DNA of 64,000 nt from Geoanaerobacter sp964528055 (GCA_964528055.1 CAZGQM010000010.1:71867-135866); one strand, 5' to 3'; positions 24,266 to 33,958 are shown, counted from the first letter of the stretch. Made by a program: numbers and translations. The notes: generated by a model not told the origin, from the letters alone.

Positions 24266-25396
24266 TTACGGTATATAGACCCGCGGAACCCGCTTGCTTA
24301 TACCGCAGAAGATCTCGTAAGGGATTGTCCCTGCCTGTTCTGCAATCTCTTCAGCCCGGATGCAGTTCCCTTCTCGGTCGCAACCGAGCAGGGTAACCTC
24401 ATCCCCCACTGAAACACCCGGCACCTCGGTCACATCTGCCATAAACCAGTCCATGCAGATCGTCCCGACCACCGGCACTCGCACCCCGCGAACGATCACC
24501 TGACCCCGGTTGGTGAGGGAGCGGGGATAACCGTCGGCATACCCCACCGGCACACTGGCAATAACTCTCGGCTCGGCAGCTGTGTAGCGGCGTGCATAGC
24601 TGATATTTGTACCAGGGGCAACCGTTTTCAGCATGGCGATGCGGCTCACAAGCCTCATGACAGGCTTGACCCGAAGCCTCCCGGAAAAATCGACGGAAGG
24701 GAGCGCACCGTACAGCACGATTCCTGGCCTGGCAAGGTTGCAGAAGGGGAGCTCCCTGCTGAAGAGCGCCGCACTGTTGGCAATATGAATATACCGCGGC
24801 TCGAAGCCAAGATCGCGGCAGCCGTTGAGTACACCATTAAAAAGCTCGATCTGGCGAGAGGTGTACCGTGCGCCATCCTCGTCAAGCTCGTCTGCAGAGG
24901 CAAAGTGAGAGATGATCCCTTCGAGCTCGATATTGTTCATCTTCCGCAGTTCGCGAAAGAACGCGGCTGCCTCGCCATGCCCTATACCGAGGCGCCCCAT
25001 GCCGGTATCGATCTTGACGTGCAGCTTAGCCTTGCGGTAGAGCCTTCCTGCCACAGCATCAAGCAGCCGGGCCTGTTCCAGGCTGAATACCGTTGTGGAA
25101 AGGTTGAACCCGACACATTTCTTTTCCTGACCCGGGTAAACCCCTCCGAGTATGAGGATCGGCCGGTCTATGCCGCTCTTGCGAAGCTGAATCCCTTCAG
25201 CAAGAAAGGCAACCCCGAAGGCGGTAACCCCCTCCCTGTCGAGCAGCGTGGCCACATCCATAAAGCCGTGTCCGTAGGCGTCTGCCTTGACAACGGCCAG
25301 GATGCCGCACCCCTCACCCGCCGCCTCCCTGACCTGGGCGAAGTTGTGGCGCAGTGCAACAAGATCTATTTCTGCAATTGTCGGGCGACTGTCCAT
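24266..25396 (-). CDS. alr: Alanine racemase
   Basis: 376 residues, usual family length. The PLP lysine motif AVVKADAYGHG lies near residues 33-43. Other signatures are KIDTGMGRLGIG, HIANSAAL, and the C-terminal domain with SVPVGYADGYPRSL, carrying the catalytic tyrosine near residue 280 region, and GTICMDWFMADVT. It interconverts L- and D-alanine for peptidoglycan. selD begins 30 bases downstream, so alr, selD, the ASKHA gene and the pur genes may form one leftward transcript. A sigma-70-like promoter lies about 60 bases upstream. Confidence 0.95.
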   Translation of the reverse strand: MDSRPTIAEIDLVALRHNFAQVREAAGEGCGILAVVKADAYGHGFMDVATLLDREGVTAFGVAFLAEGIQLRKSGIDRPILILGGVYPGQEKKCVGFNLSTTVFSLEQARLLDAVAGRLYRKAKLHVKIDTGMGRLGIGHGEAAAFFRELRKMNNIELEGIISHFASADELDEDGARYTSRQIELFNGVLNGCRDLGFEPRYIHIANSAALFSRELPFCNLARPGIVLYGALPSVDFSGRLRVKPVMRLVSRIAMLKTVAPGTNISYARRYTAAEPRVIASVPVGYADGYPRSLTNRGQVIVRGVRVPVVGTICMDWFMADVTEVPGVSVGDEVTLLGCDREGNCIRAEEIAEQAGTIPYEIFCGISKRVPRVYIP

Positions 25397-25454
25397 GGAA
25401 GGCCGTGAATGGTGAAAGGTGATCTATGAAAAAGAAAACAAACCGTTGATGACT

Positions 25455-25483
25455 TTTCTAACATGGATGCCGTATGGTGTAAA
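25455..25483 (-). promoter_or_regulatory. Likely sigma-70 promoter of alr-selD
   Basis: On the minus strand -35 TTTACA (25478-25483), a 17-base spacer and -10 TAGAAA (25455-25460). The predicted leader is about 50 bases before the alr ATG at 25396. It diverges from the thiamine transcript. Confidence 0.5.
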
Positions 25484-25548
25484 GCCCATTCCCGTTCATT
25501 CTCATTGACTTGACGGCGTTTTTGCATTAGCCTTGCACAGCTTTTGCC

Positions 25549-25633
25549 AGCTGGGGGAGTTTGAAAGAACTGAGATGAGGCAGTTGCCTCGAACCCCGAA
25601 TACCTGATCCGGGTAATACCGGCGTAGGGAAGC
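25549..25633 (+). promoter_or_regulatory. TPP riboswitch (THI element) controlling thiED-thiC
   Basis: The conserved THI-box parts appear in order. These are GGGGAG near 25554-25559, CTGAGA (25570-25575) for pyrimidine recognition, a variable GAGGCAGTTGCCTC hairpin, ACCCC, then ACCTGATCC with GGGTAATACCGGCGTAGGGA (25611-25630) for diphosphate binding. It lies just upstream of two thiamine synthesis genes. The 3' end of the aptamer, GGGAAGCGG (25627-25635), is exactly complementary to CCGCTTCCC (25669-25677), so a 9-bp alternative hairpin would compete with the aptamer. That is the likely expression platform; no U-run follows it. Confidence 0.93.
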
Positions 25634-25710
25634 GGCAGCCACGTACTTTTTCTCTCCCCGTGAGCGCCCCGCTTCCCCCTTCCCTGTCAGGACATCAACA
25701 GGATTCAGTT

Positions 25711-27183
25711 ATGGAACGCAGAAAAAACGATCATCTCAGGCTTGTTGTTGACCGGAGCGGCGACACTGCACGTCTCAATGGTATCTACCTTATCACCGAC
25801 CAGGGGGATAATCTCCTGGAACGCGTCAGACGGGCCATCCCCGGAGGAGTAACCGCTCTCCAGTTCAGACACAAAGGGACAGACCCGGTCAAAAAGACGC
25901 GACTGGGATCCGAACTCAGGCAGCTCTGCCGTGACGCAGGCATCCCCTTTATCGTCAATGACGACCTGCAGCTGGCGCTGGAACTGGACGCCGACGGTCT
26001 GCACCTGGGGCAGGGGGATGGTGATCCGCTCGAAGCGCGCCATGGCATCGGCCCGAACCGCCTTCTCGGTATATCGACCCACACCCCTGATGAGGCGATT
26101 GCCGCCCAGGCCGCAGGAGCCGACTACATCGGATTCGGTGCCATGTTCCCCTCGCGGAGCAAAGAGATTCAGCACCTGGCCGGGCCAGAGGGGCTTGCCG
26201 CAATCCGCGATCTTGTCCATATCCCGGTGGTTGCCGTTGGCGGCATCACGAGATTCAATGCGTGCAGGGTCATCGACAGTGGTGCCGACGCACTTGCGGT
26301 GATATCTGCTGTCCTGGAGAGCCGTGACCCGGGGCTGGCGACACGTGAGCTGGCGCTGCTCTTCAACAGGAAAGCCCCTTTCCCCCGGGGTGCAGTCCTG
26401 ACCGTGGCGGGCAGCGATTCGGGCGGAGGTGCCGGAATCCAGGGAGACCTGAAGACCATCACCCTGCTGGGCTCGTATGGGTCATCGGTAATCACCGCAC
26501 TTACCGCCCAGAATACCCGCGGGGTTGCCGGCATTTTCGGTATCCCTCCGGATTTCGTGGAAAAGCAGCTTGAAGCCGTGCTGTCAGATATCCCGGTAGA
26601 CGTGGTGAAGACCGGCATGCTCTATTCCTCCGATATCGTCGACATACTTGCGACGTTCCTGGAAGAGAATCGGCGTCCGCTTCTGGTGCTCGACCCGGTG
26701 ATGATTGCCAAAGGGGGGGCATTGCTGATAGATCGGGATGCGGTTTCATGCCTTAAGCAGCGGCTTCTGCCGCTCTCCTACCTGGTCACCCCCAATATCC
26801 CGGAGGCGGAACGTCTTACCGGGCTCGATATCGTCGATGAAGAGGGGATGCAGGCGGCGGCACGGGCCATTCACCGGATGGGGGCCAGAAACGTGCTGGT
26901 CAAGGGTGGCCATCTTGGCGAGGGAAGCTCCGTGGATATTCTCTTTGACGGCAGCGCCTTCATCCGCTACCCGTCTCAGCGGATTCTGACCCGCAATACC
27001 CACGGCACCGGCTGCACGCTCGCCTCGGCAGTCTCCACCTTTCTGGCACAGGGTGAACCGCTGCAGACAGCAATCGGCCGGGGCAAGGATTTCATAACCG
27101 CTGCCATCCGTCTTGCCCAGCCCATGGGCAAAGGTCACGGACCGGTGAACCATTTTCTTGCCGCAAAAGAAACAAACCTTTAA
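25711..27183 (+). CDS. thiED: Thiamine phosphate synthase / HMP-P kinase fusion (ThiE-ThiD)
   Basis: 490 residues from the ATG at 25711, chosen because AGGA lies about eight bases upstream; a GTG at 25660 would place the riboswitch hairpin inside the gene. Residues about 20-225 are ThiE: ITDQGDNLLERV, GVTALQFRHKG, PFIVNDDLQLALELDADGLH, YIGFGAMFPSRSK and VAVGGI. Residues about 230-490 are ThiD: VLTVAGSDSGGGAGIQGDLK at the substrate site, VLDPVMIAKGG, and the anion-hole segment NTHGTGCTLASA. The fusion phosphorylates HMP-P and joins HMP-PP to the thiazole phosphate. The fused order E-D is seen in several bacteria. thiC follows 39 bases downstream. Confidence 0.95.
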   Translation: MERRKNDHLRLVVDRSGDTARLNGIYLITDQGDNLLERVRRAIPGGVTALQFRHKGTDPVKKTRLGSELRQLCRDAGIPFIVNDDLQLALELDADGLHLGQGDGDPLEARHGIGPNRLLGISTHTPDEAIAAQAAGADYIGFGAMFPSRSKEIQHLAGPEGLAAIRDLVHIPVVAVGGITRFNACRVIDSGADALAVISAVLESRDPGLATRELALLFNRKAPFPRGAVLTVAGSDSGGGAGIQGDLKTITLLGSYGSSVITALTAQNTRGVAGIFGIPPDFVEKQLEAVLSDIPVDVVKTGMLYSSDIVDILATFLEENRRPLLVLDPVMIAKGGALLIDRDAVSCLKQRLLPLSYLVTPNIPEAERLTGLDIVDEEGMQAAARAIHRMGARNVLVKGGHLGEGSSVDILFDGSAFIRYPSQRILTRNTHGTGCTLASAVSTFLAQGEPLQTAIGRGKDFITAAIRLAQPMGKGHGPVNHFLAAKETNL

Positions 27184-27222
27184 TTGATTCAATTTTCAGA
27201 GATAGTACACGAGGAGTTCACA

Positions 27223-28530
27223 ATGCATACAACTCAACTGGATTTTGCCAGTGCCGGGATTATCACCGACAAGATGAAGGAGGTTGCCCTGGCAGAAGGG
27301 GTCACGCCGGAATTCATCCGCAACGGCATCTCTGATGGAAACATCATCATCTGCCATAACCTGAAAAGGGCCGGAGGCAAGCCTCTGGGGGTCGGCAAGG
27401 GGCTTCGAACCAAGGTGAATGCCAACATCGGCACCTCGGCGGATGACCTTGACATCTCCAAGGAGCTCGAAAAGGCCCGTGTTGCGGTGAAATACGGGGC
27501 TGACGCCATAATGGATCTCTCAACCGGCGGACCGGTGGATGAAATCAGGCGTGCCATAATTGCGGAAACAAATGCCTGCATCGGCTCTGTTCCGCTCTAC
27601 CAGGCTGCCTTGGATGCGGTCAGAACCAAGAAAAAGGCTATCGTGGACATGACCGTGGAAGACATCTTTGCCGGGATAGTAAAGCATGCCGAGGATGGCG
27701 TCGACTTCATCACTGTACACTGTGGCGTCACCAGGAGCACGGTGGAGCGGATGCACAACGAAGGGCGAATCATGGACGTGGTTTCCCGCGGCGGCGCCTT
27801 TACCGTAGAGTGGATGGCTTACAACAACAAAGAAAACCCGCTCTTTGAGCACTTCGACCGGCTGCTTGAAATCGTGAAGCAGTACGACATGACCCTGTCG
27901 CTGGGTGACGGTTTCCGGCCGGGCTGCCTGGCAGATGCGACCGACCGGGCCCAGATCCATGAGCTGATCATCCTCGGAGAGCTGACCCAGCGGGCACAGG
28001 CGTTCGGCGTACAGGTGATGATCGAAGGGCCTGGCCATGTGCCGATCAACCAGATCGAGGCAAACATCCTCCTGCAGAAGCGACTCTGCCACGGAGCACC
28101 ATTCTATGTCCTGGGACCTCTTGTTACCGACATAGCTCCGGGATACGACCATATCACCTGCGCCATCGGTGGTGCCATTGCAGCATCCGCAGGAGCAGAT
28201 TTCCTCTGCTACGTCACCCCCAGCGAGCATCTGAAGCTCCCTTCAGTACAGGATGTCAGGGACGGGGTGATCGCCTCACGGATAGCGGCCCATGCGGGAG
28301 ATATTGCCAAAGGGGTGAAGGGGGCAATCGACAAGGACATAAGGATGGCGAAATGTCGCAAAAAGCTCGACTGGGAGGGGCAGTTTGACATCGCCCTCGA
28401 CCCGGACAAGGCACGGCAGCTTCGAGCCGAGTCGGGAGTCGCCGACCACGGTGCCTGTACCATGTGCGGCGAGTTCTGCGCATACAAGGTGATGGACGAC
28501 GCCATGGAGAGGCGAGCAGCGAGCAACTAG
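27223..28530 (+). CDS. thiC: Phosphomethylpyrimidine synthase, short form
   Basis: 435 residues from the ATG at 27223, preceded by GAGGAG; a TTG at 27184 is less likely. This radical SAM enzyme turns aminoimidazole ribotide into HMP phosphate. Visible signatures are NANIGTS, DLSTGG, DFITVHCGVT, SLGDGFRPGC, VMIEGPGHVP and YVLGPLVTDIAPGYDHI. The C-terminal cluster motif reads CTMCGEFC, so the spacing is CX2CX3C rather than the CX2CX4C of the long bacterial form. The protein is the short version without the roughly 150-residue N-terminal domain. It is expressed with thiED under the TPP riboswitch. Confidence 0.96.
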   Translation: MHTTQLDFASAGIITDKMKEVALAEGVTPEFIRNGISDGNIIICHNLKRAGGKPLGVGKGLRTKVNANIGTSADDLDISKELEKARVAVKYGADAIMDLSTGGPVDEIRRAIIAETNACIGSVPLYQAALDAVRTKKKAIVDMTVEDIFAGIVKHAEDGVDFITVHCGVTRSTVERMHNEGRIMDVVSRGGAFTVEWMAYNNKENPLFEHFDRLLEIVKQYDMTLSLGDGFRPGCLADATDRAQIHELIILGELTQRAQAFGVQVMIEGPGHVPINQIEANILLQKRLCHGAPFYVLGPLVTDIAPGYDHITCAIGGAIAASAGADFLCYVTPSEHLKLPSVQDVRDGVIASRIAAHAGDIAKGVKGAIDKDIRMAKCRKKLDWEGQFDIALDPDKARQLRAESGVADHGACTMCGEFCAYKVMDDAMERRAASN

Positions 28531-28537
28531 CAGCACG

Positions 28538-28568
28538 AAAAAGCCCCGGCAAACGCCGGGGCTTTTTT
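28538..28568. terminator. Bidirectional terminator between thiC and the OmpA lipoprotein
   Basis: A 13-bp stem, AAAAAGCCCCGGC (28538-28550) with GCCGGGGCTTTTT (28555-28567), and an AAAC loop, with T-runs on both strands. It serves the convergent genes thiC and the gene at 28591. Confidence 0.93.
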
Positions 28569-28590
28569 AGTTCTTACCTTTCACTTCCTG

Positions 28591-29244
28591 TTACTGCTGA
28601 TTCGGAACTATGGTAATGGTCACCCGGCGGTTCATCATCCGTCCCGCCTCTGTGCCGTTGTCCGCAATCGGCTTGTTCTCCCCATAACCGACCGTAGCCA
28701 GTCGGCCCGAATTGACGTTCCGAGCCACCAGTGCGCTCTTGACTGCAGATGCACGCTTTTCGGAAAGCCTCTGGTTGACATCGGCACTCCCTGTGCTGTC
28801 TGTGTACCCTGCGATCTGAACCGAGGTCTCGGGATATCTGTTAAGCACCTTGGCAACACGGTCCATCTCGTCCTGAGCTCCACCCTTGATGGTGGCTGAT
28901 CCGGTGCTGAACATGACATCAGACTTGAAATTGATCGCCAGGACATCCTGTTCCCGCTGGATTGAGGCTCCTTCCACGTTGGCCAGGGCCTGACGCATCT
29001 CGGCTTCCTGCTTGTCCATGTAATTACCGACCAGACCGCCGGTGAGCCCCCCCACCGCCGCACCAAGTGCTGCCCCAATAAGGGTTGAGCCGGTATCCCG
29101 GCCTATTGCCTGTCCAAGAGCTGCGCCTGCAGCAGCACCTGCACCGGTTCCAATGAGAGCGCCCTTCTGGGTCTTGGTCATCGGTTGAGTAGCGCAGCCT
29201 GTCACCAGTGAAACCCCGAGCATCAGGATTACGAAGCGTTTCAT
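28591..29244 (-). CDS. OmpA-family lipoprotein with glycine-zipper domain
   Basis: 217 residues. Signal peptide with lipobox LVTGC, giving the lipidated Cys at 17. Residues about 27-75 are a glycine zipper (GALIGTGAGAAAGAALGQA, then ALGAAVGGLTGGLVG). The C-terminal 115 residues form an OmpA/MotB peptidoglycan-binding domain with VQIAGYTDSTGSADVNQRLS, EKRASAVKSALV, VGYGENKPIADN and NRRVTI. It resembles YiaD-type proteins that tether the outer membrane to peptidoglycan. It is transcribed alone and convergent with thiC. Confidence 0.9.
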   Translation of the reverse strand: MKRFVILMLGVSLVTGCATQPMTKTQKGALIGTGAGAAAGAALGQAIGRDTGSTLIGAALGAAVGGLTGGLVGNYMDKQEAEMRQALANVEGASIQREQDVLAINFKSDVMFSTGSATIKGGAQDEMDRVAKVLNRYPETSVQIAGYTDSTGSADVNQRLSEKRASAVKSALVARNVNSGRLATVGYGENKPIADNGTEAGRMMNRRVTITIVPNQQ

Positions 29245-29431
29245 AGGGAAAATCCTCCTTGGCGGTAAATAAATCCTTTCTGCTTTCTATAGCATACCTC
29301 TCCGTAAATGCAACAGGTAAGGGAGTTCCCGTCATTATTGGGTTTGCGGAATCCCATGGAAGAGGTACACTCGAGATATCTTCTCAGGCTTTATGTCGCC
29401 AGCACTTTCTCCTGAAAGGAGCTACTGACAG

Positions 29432-32400
29432 ATGCGCAGACGCAACAGGGCCATGGCCCTAGGTATAGGCATTATTACTCTGATACTGATCTTTGCATTC
29501 CTGATTCTTCCCGGCATTGTTCGTGATGCGGCAATCAGTGCCATAGAGACTGCAACTAGTCGCAAGGCTCAACTTGCCGGGGTTTCGCTGAACCCTCTCA
29601 ATCTGAGCGCCGAGTTCAAAGGATTTCGCCTTTCAGAGCCCGGAAACAGCACAACCTTTGCCTCGTTCAGCAGCGCCCGGATATCCGTAAGTCCGGCCTC
29701 CCTCTTCCGCAAGGCACTGATCGTATCTGAACTGGAGATCCGCGCCCCCTATCTGCGATTGGTGCGAAGCCAGGAGAACAGGTACAACTTCTCCGATCTA
29801 TTGGAGCAGAAAAGCCCGAAACAGAAGAATTCCAAGCCGTTTCTCTTCTCCCTGAACAATATCGAAATAAAGAACGGTTCAGCCGACTTCATGGATAACG
29901 CCATCGATTCTGCCACCAGACATACGGTGAGGGATTTTGATCTTGCAGTCCCATTCGTCAGCAACATCCCGTACCTGTCAAACCATTACGTATCTCCCAG
30001 GTTAAGCGCCGTTGTCAACGGCACCCCTCTCTTGGTAAGTGGAAGCCTCAAACCGATGACTCGCGCGGTTGAGGCGACGGCCCGACTTGCCGTGAAAGGG
30101 CTCAACCTCCCTTACTATCTGGGATACCTCCCGAGGGAGATGCCTCTCCGCATCACAAGCGGCAGCGTAACTACCGACCTGAACCTAGCCTATCGGGTTT
30201 CTGCGGCAGAACGGCCCGACTTGACGATAGACGGTCGATTGTCTCTCGACAGGCTGGAGATGAAGGAGAAAGGTGGCAGACCCCTTCTTGCCCTCGAGCG
30301 GGGGGAAATTGCGATCAACAGATCGCAGCTCTTCTCGAAATTGTTCGATATTTCGCGTCTCTCCCTGAAAAGGCCAGAGCTCTACCTTGAACGGGATGCC
30401 GATGGAGGGATCAATCTTCAGAGAGTAAGACCACAGAGGGAGACTCACACCCCGCAACCTGAGTCACCTGCAACTAATCTGAAGCCCCGTCTGACGATCG
30501 CTGCCGTTCAGATAGAGAACGGCCAGCTTCACTTCAGAGACCAACTCGCTGCAAATGGCACGTTCATCAGTGACATTGAAAACCTTAACCTGGACCTTCT
30601 ATCGTTCTCGACCGAACCGAACCGTCAGGCCACCTGGCGCACGTATCTGCGCACCCGGCATGGAGAGACTCTCCAGGGTAATGGCGACCTGATGGTCGAG
30701 CCGCTGTCGGTCACGGCTCGTCTTTCCTTGACTGGGATACGACCTGAGGTCTACCATCCCTATCTTGCCGAGTATCTGACAAGCCCCGTAGCGGGGAAGA
30801 TTGATGTCAGTGCCACTCTTTACTACAGGCCCTCACCGGCAGGGATCTCCATCTCCGATTTTATCCTGACCGGCCGGGGGATCATGGCGAAGTTCACCAC
30901 TACCGACAGCGTAACCCTCCAAAATCTTGTTATTAGCGGCGGCAAACTGGACCTTGCCACTCGCCAGGCAAACCTGGAGCGGATCGAGATCAAGGGGGGG
31001 AGTGTCAGGCTGACCAAGGAGCCGGATGGTGGACTCTCTGCCGCAAGACTGATCCGCACTCAGTTGCCAGCACCTTCCACTCCAAACCCCTCGTCCACTC
31101 CCCCACCCTTCAGCTACAGGATCGACTCGGCATCTGTAGACGGCATGGACGCAACCTTTACCGACCAGTCAGTGAAGGGTGACGATAAACCGCTTTTGAC
31201 CCTGCGAAGGGCACAGATCTCCCTGTCCGGCATCAGCGGACCAAAAGCCGCCCCTGTTCGCTTTACTTTTTCCGCAAACTACGGCAAGGCCGGGAAACTT
31301 AAAAGCTCGGGGATCGTCACCCCTGCCCCCTTCGGACTGAAGGGAAAGATCGACGTAAACCGCATCCCACTGCGCGACTTTGAGGCATACCTTCCTGAGA
31401 ATCTGAATCTGTACGTGGCTGACGGAACCGTCGACACCCATGCCACCTTGAACCTCGCTTCCACCGCGCAGGGGATGACTGGCAGCTTCAGCGGAGATCT
31501 AGGAATCAGGTCTTTCTACTGTATGGATACGGTGGAATTCGAAGACCTGCTTAAGTGGGAAAGCCTCCAGATGGACGGCATATCCGGCAGAATCTCACCG
31601 TTTGCCCTTACTGTCAAACAGGTTGCCCTCAACGGCATGTACGCGAAAATAGTAATCAACAAAGACGGCTCCATAAACCTTCAGCAGTTGAAAACTGAGG
31701 ATACGGCGCCCCCCCAACACAAACCTGCGCCAACCGCTCCTGTATCACCTCCTGTTTCTGAGTCCGCAACTGCCAGGAAAGATATCCGAATAGAAACGAT
31801 AACCATTCAGGCCGGCACCCTGGGCTTTGAAGACCGGCATCTCCCTGTCGAGTTCGTCAGCACCTTCTACAACCTTGGAGGAAAGGTGGCTGGCATCTCT
31901 ACCGATGAGACCCATGCGGCTGACGTGGACCTGAGAGGGAACCTTGAGAACCACTCGCCACTCAGGATTACCGGCACTCTCAACCCGCTCTGGTCAGACC
32001 CCTTGGTAGACCTCAAGATCAGCTTTACCGACATCGACCTCTCGCCGTTCACCCCCTATTCGGGAACCTACCTTGGATACACGGTGGACAAGGGGAAACT
32101 CTTTCTCGATCTCAAGTACCGTATAGAAAAAAAGGCCCTCATCTCGGAGAACCGGATATTCATCGACCAGTTTACCCTCGGGGAGAGCGTAAAGAGCGAC
32201 AAGGCCACCAGCCTGCCGGTAGGACTTGCCATAGCCCTTCTCAAAGACCGCAAGGGAGAGATACATCTGGATCTCCCGGTCAGCGGTCGCACCGATGACC
32301 CTAAGTTCAGCGTCTGGAGCGTAGTAATGGAGATGCTGAAGAACCTTCTGGTGAAGGCCGCGACTTCACCTTTTGCCCTTCTCTCCTCACTCATCGGTGG

Positions 32401-32983
32401 AGGAGACGACTTCAGCGCCATTGCCTTTTCCCCAGGGTCGGCACGAATCGATCCGCCGGAACAGGCCAAACTGGCAAAGCTTTCAGCGGCCCTTCTTGAC
32501 AGACCTGCCTTGAAAGTCGATATCAGCGGGTATGTGGATAGAGAACTTGACAGTGAAGGATTCAGGACAGAGCAGCTTGCAAGAAAAATGAAGACAGAAA
32601 AATTTCTCGCACTTTCAAAAGCACGCCAGAACCAGCCGGGTCAGACCCCCGACTCCATCGATTTACTCCCCGAAGAGCACGCGAGATACCTTGCGGCAGT
32701 GTATGCCAAGGAAAAATTTCCCAAACCGCGTAATGCACTGGGATTTATCAAGGAGCTCCCAGAGACCGAGATGAGAAAGCTGATACTGGCCAACACTGCG
32801 TCAGGAGAGTTGCAGATGCAGACTCTGGCCCGCGAGAGAGAGACAGCCGTTCGCGATTTCCTCCTGCAGCAGGGGAAGGTCCCGGGGGAAAGGCTTTTCC
32901 TTAAGAGCGGCAACGTATTCAAAACATCAGGGAAAGATGGGGTCGGAAATTCTCGGGTTGAATTCGGTGCCGGAGTCCCCTGA
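29432..32983 (+). CDS. Giant AsmA-like envelope protein (DUF748)
   Basis: 1183 residues. An N-terminal membrane anchor (about residues 8-28) is followed by a long, repetitive beta-rich region typical of AsmA/DUF748 proteins: FRLSEPGNSTTFASFSSARI, NNIEIKNGSADFMD, ISRLSLKRPELYLERD and IRIETITIQAGTLGFED. Proline-rich linkers lie near residues 345 and 770. The end has the DUF748 tail IAFSPGSARIDPPEQAKLAKL and KVDISGYVDRELD, which resembles an OmpA-like fold. AsmA relatives bridge the two membranes and affect lipid transport or outer-membrane assembly; that role here is family-based inference. AGGAG lies 12 bases before the ATG. Confidence 0.85.
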   Translation: MRRRNRAMALGIGIITLILIFAFLILPGIVRDAAISAIETATSRKAQLAGVSLNPLNLSAEFKGFRLSEPGNSTTFASFSSARISVSPASLFRKALIVSELEIRAPYLRLVRSQENRYNFSDLLEQKSPKQKNSKPFLFSLNNIEIKNGSADFMDNAIDSATRHTVRDFDLAVPFVSNIPYLSNHYVSPRLSAVVNGTPLLVSGSLKPMTRAVEATARLAVKGLNLPYYLGYLPREMPLRITSGSVTTDLNLAYRVSAAERPDLTIDGRLSLDRLEMKEKGGRPLLALERGEIAINRSQLFSKLFDISRLSLKRPELYLERDADGGINLQRVRPQRETHTPQPESPATNLKPRLTIAAVQIENGQLHFRDQLAANGTFISDIENLNLDLLSFSTEPNRQATWRTYLRTRHGETLQGNGDLMVEPLSVTARLSLTGIRPEVYHPYLAEYLTSPVAGKIDVSATLYYRPSPAGISISDFILTGRGIMAKFTTTDSVTLQNLVISGGKLDLATRQANLERIEIKGGSVRLTKEPDGGLSAARLIRTQLPAPSTPNPSSTPPPFSYRIDSASVDGMDATFTDQSVKGDDKPLLTLRRAQISLSGISGPKAAPVRFTFSANYGKAGKLKSSGIVTPAPFGLKGKIDVNRIPLRDFEAYLPENLNLYVADGTVDTHATLNLASTAQGMTGSFSGDLGIRSFYCMDTVEFEDLLKWESLQMDGISGRISPFALTVKQVALNGMYAKIVINKDGSINLQQLKTEDTAPPQHKPAPTAPVSPPVSESATARKDIRIETITIQAGTLGFEDRHLPVEFVSTFYNLGGKVAGISTDETHAADVDLRGNLENHSPLRITGTLNPLWSDPLVDLKISFTDIDLSPFTPYSGTYLGYTVDKGKLFLDLKYRIEKKALISENRIFIDQFTLGESVKSDKATSLPVGLAIALLKDRKGEIHLDLPVSGRTDDPKFSVWSVVMEMLKNLLVKAATSPFALLSSLIGGGDDFSAIAFSPGSARIDPPEQAKLAKLSAALLDRPALKVDISGYVDRELDSEGFRTEQLARKMKTEKFLALSKARQNQPGQTPDSIDLLPEEHARYLAAVYAKEKFPKPRNALGFIKELPETEMRKLILANTASGELQMQTLARERETAVRDFLLQQGKVPGERLFLKSGNVFKTSGKDGVGNSRVEFGAGVP

Positions 32984-33112
32984 TCCGGAAAAACCGACCG
33001 GCGCCTTTCTACGGCGTTGCCGCTTGCTTGAAAGATCAACGTACATACCTGCTAGCGCTTAGCATAGTTGCCTCCTCATAACCTTTTGCATACGGCCAGA
33101 GAGAAAAATGTG

Positions 33113-33141
33113 TTGCATCGGCTCATGGATACTGGTATAAA
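33113..33141 (+). promoter_or_regulatory. Sigma-70 promoter of the DUF4350-like gene
   Basis: -35 TTGCAT (33113-33118), a 17-base spacer, -10 TATAAA (33136-33141). The predicted leader is about 46 bases before the ATG at 33194. Confidence 0.6.
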
Positions 33142-33193
33142 TAAGATCCGTTAAGTCCTGTTTCCAATCCCTGATACAAGGAGTTCTCCAGCC

Positions 33194-33958
33194 ATGTCGC
33201 AATTCACTTCCATCTGCCTGACCCTTCTGTTCGCTTTGATCTCTCTTGCCTTGCCTCCCTTTGCACACGCAGAACCGATCGTCATATTCGATCAAGGGCA
33301 CAACCAGCGATTCCTTGTCAACGGAGATGGCCCGCTCCAGCTCTCAGGCCTGGCTGCGCATTTTCGTGAGCAAGGTTTCAAGGTTGCAGTCAGCGACGGA
33401 CCGCTCACCGCTGAAGGGCTTTCAGGAAAGGACGCTCTGGTGATCTCCGGCCCCTTTAACGCCTACACCCAGGCTGAGATAGATGCGATAGCTGGCTACA
33501 CTGAGAATGGTGGGCGTCTGGCTATAATGCTGCACATCGGTCCTCCGCTTGCCGCTCTTCTTGATCGACTGGGGGTTGTGGTTTCAGGCAGCGTAATCCA
33601 CGAACGTGAGAACATCATCAAGACAGATGACATCAACTTCAGGGTAACAAATCTGGAGACCCATCCACTGACTAAAGAGATAAAGCTGTTCAGTATCTAT
33701 GGAGGATGGGCGCTCTTGAACGATAAGCCGAACACTGCTGTTCTTGCCAGAACCGGCGACAAGGCATGGATCGACCTGAACGGCGACAGAAAACTCAACG
33801 AGGGGGATGCTGTCCAATCCTTCGCAGTGGCAATAACCGGTACCCTCGGCAAAGGCGAATTTGTGGTATTCGCTGACGATGCAATCTTCCAGAATCAGTA
33901 CCTTGACGAAAACAATGCCGCACTCGCCTCAAATCTGGTAAAGTGGCTGAAACAGTAA
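33194..33958 (+). CDS. Exported DUF4350-like protein (GATase-type fold)
   Basis: 254 residues with a signal peptide ending PFAHA-EPIVI. The mature protein begins with IVIFDQGHNQRFLV, then LSGLAAHFREQGFKV, LSGKDALVISGPFNAYTQAEIDAIAGYTENGGRLAIMLHI, a pattern of the DUF4350/GldG-like flavodoxin-like fold where a conserved loop follows a Rossmann strand. A DLNGDRKLNEGDAVQ segment resembles a calcium-binding loop. AGGAG precedes the ATG. The function is unknown; it sits 30 bases before the pseudouridine synthase gene and may be cotranscribed with it. Confidence 0.65.
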   Translation: MSQFTSICLTLLFALISLALPPFAHAEPIVIFDQGHNQRFLVNGDGPLQLSGLAAHFREQGFKVAVSDGPLTAEGLSGKDALVISGPFNAYTQAEIDAIAGYTENGGRLAIMLHIGPPLAALLDRLGVVVSGSVIHERENIIKTDDINFRVTNLETHPLTKEIKLFSIYGGWALLNDKPNTAVLARTGDKAWIDLNGDRKLNEGDAVQSFAVAITGTLGKGEFVVFADDAIFQNQYLDENNAALASNLVKWLKQ

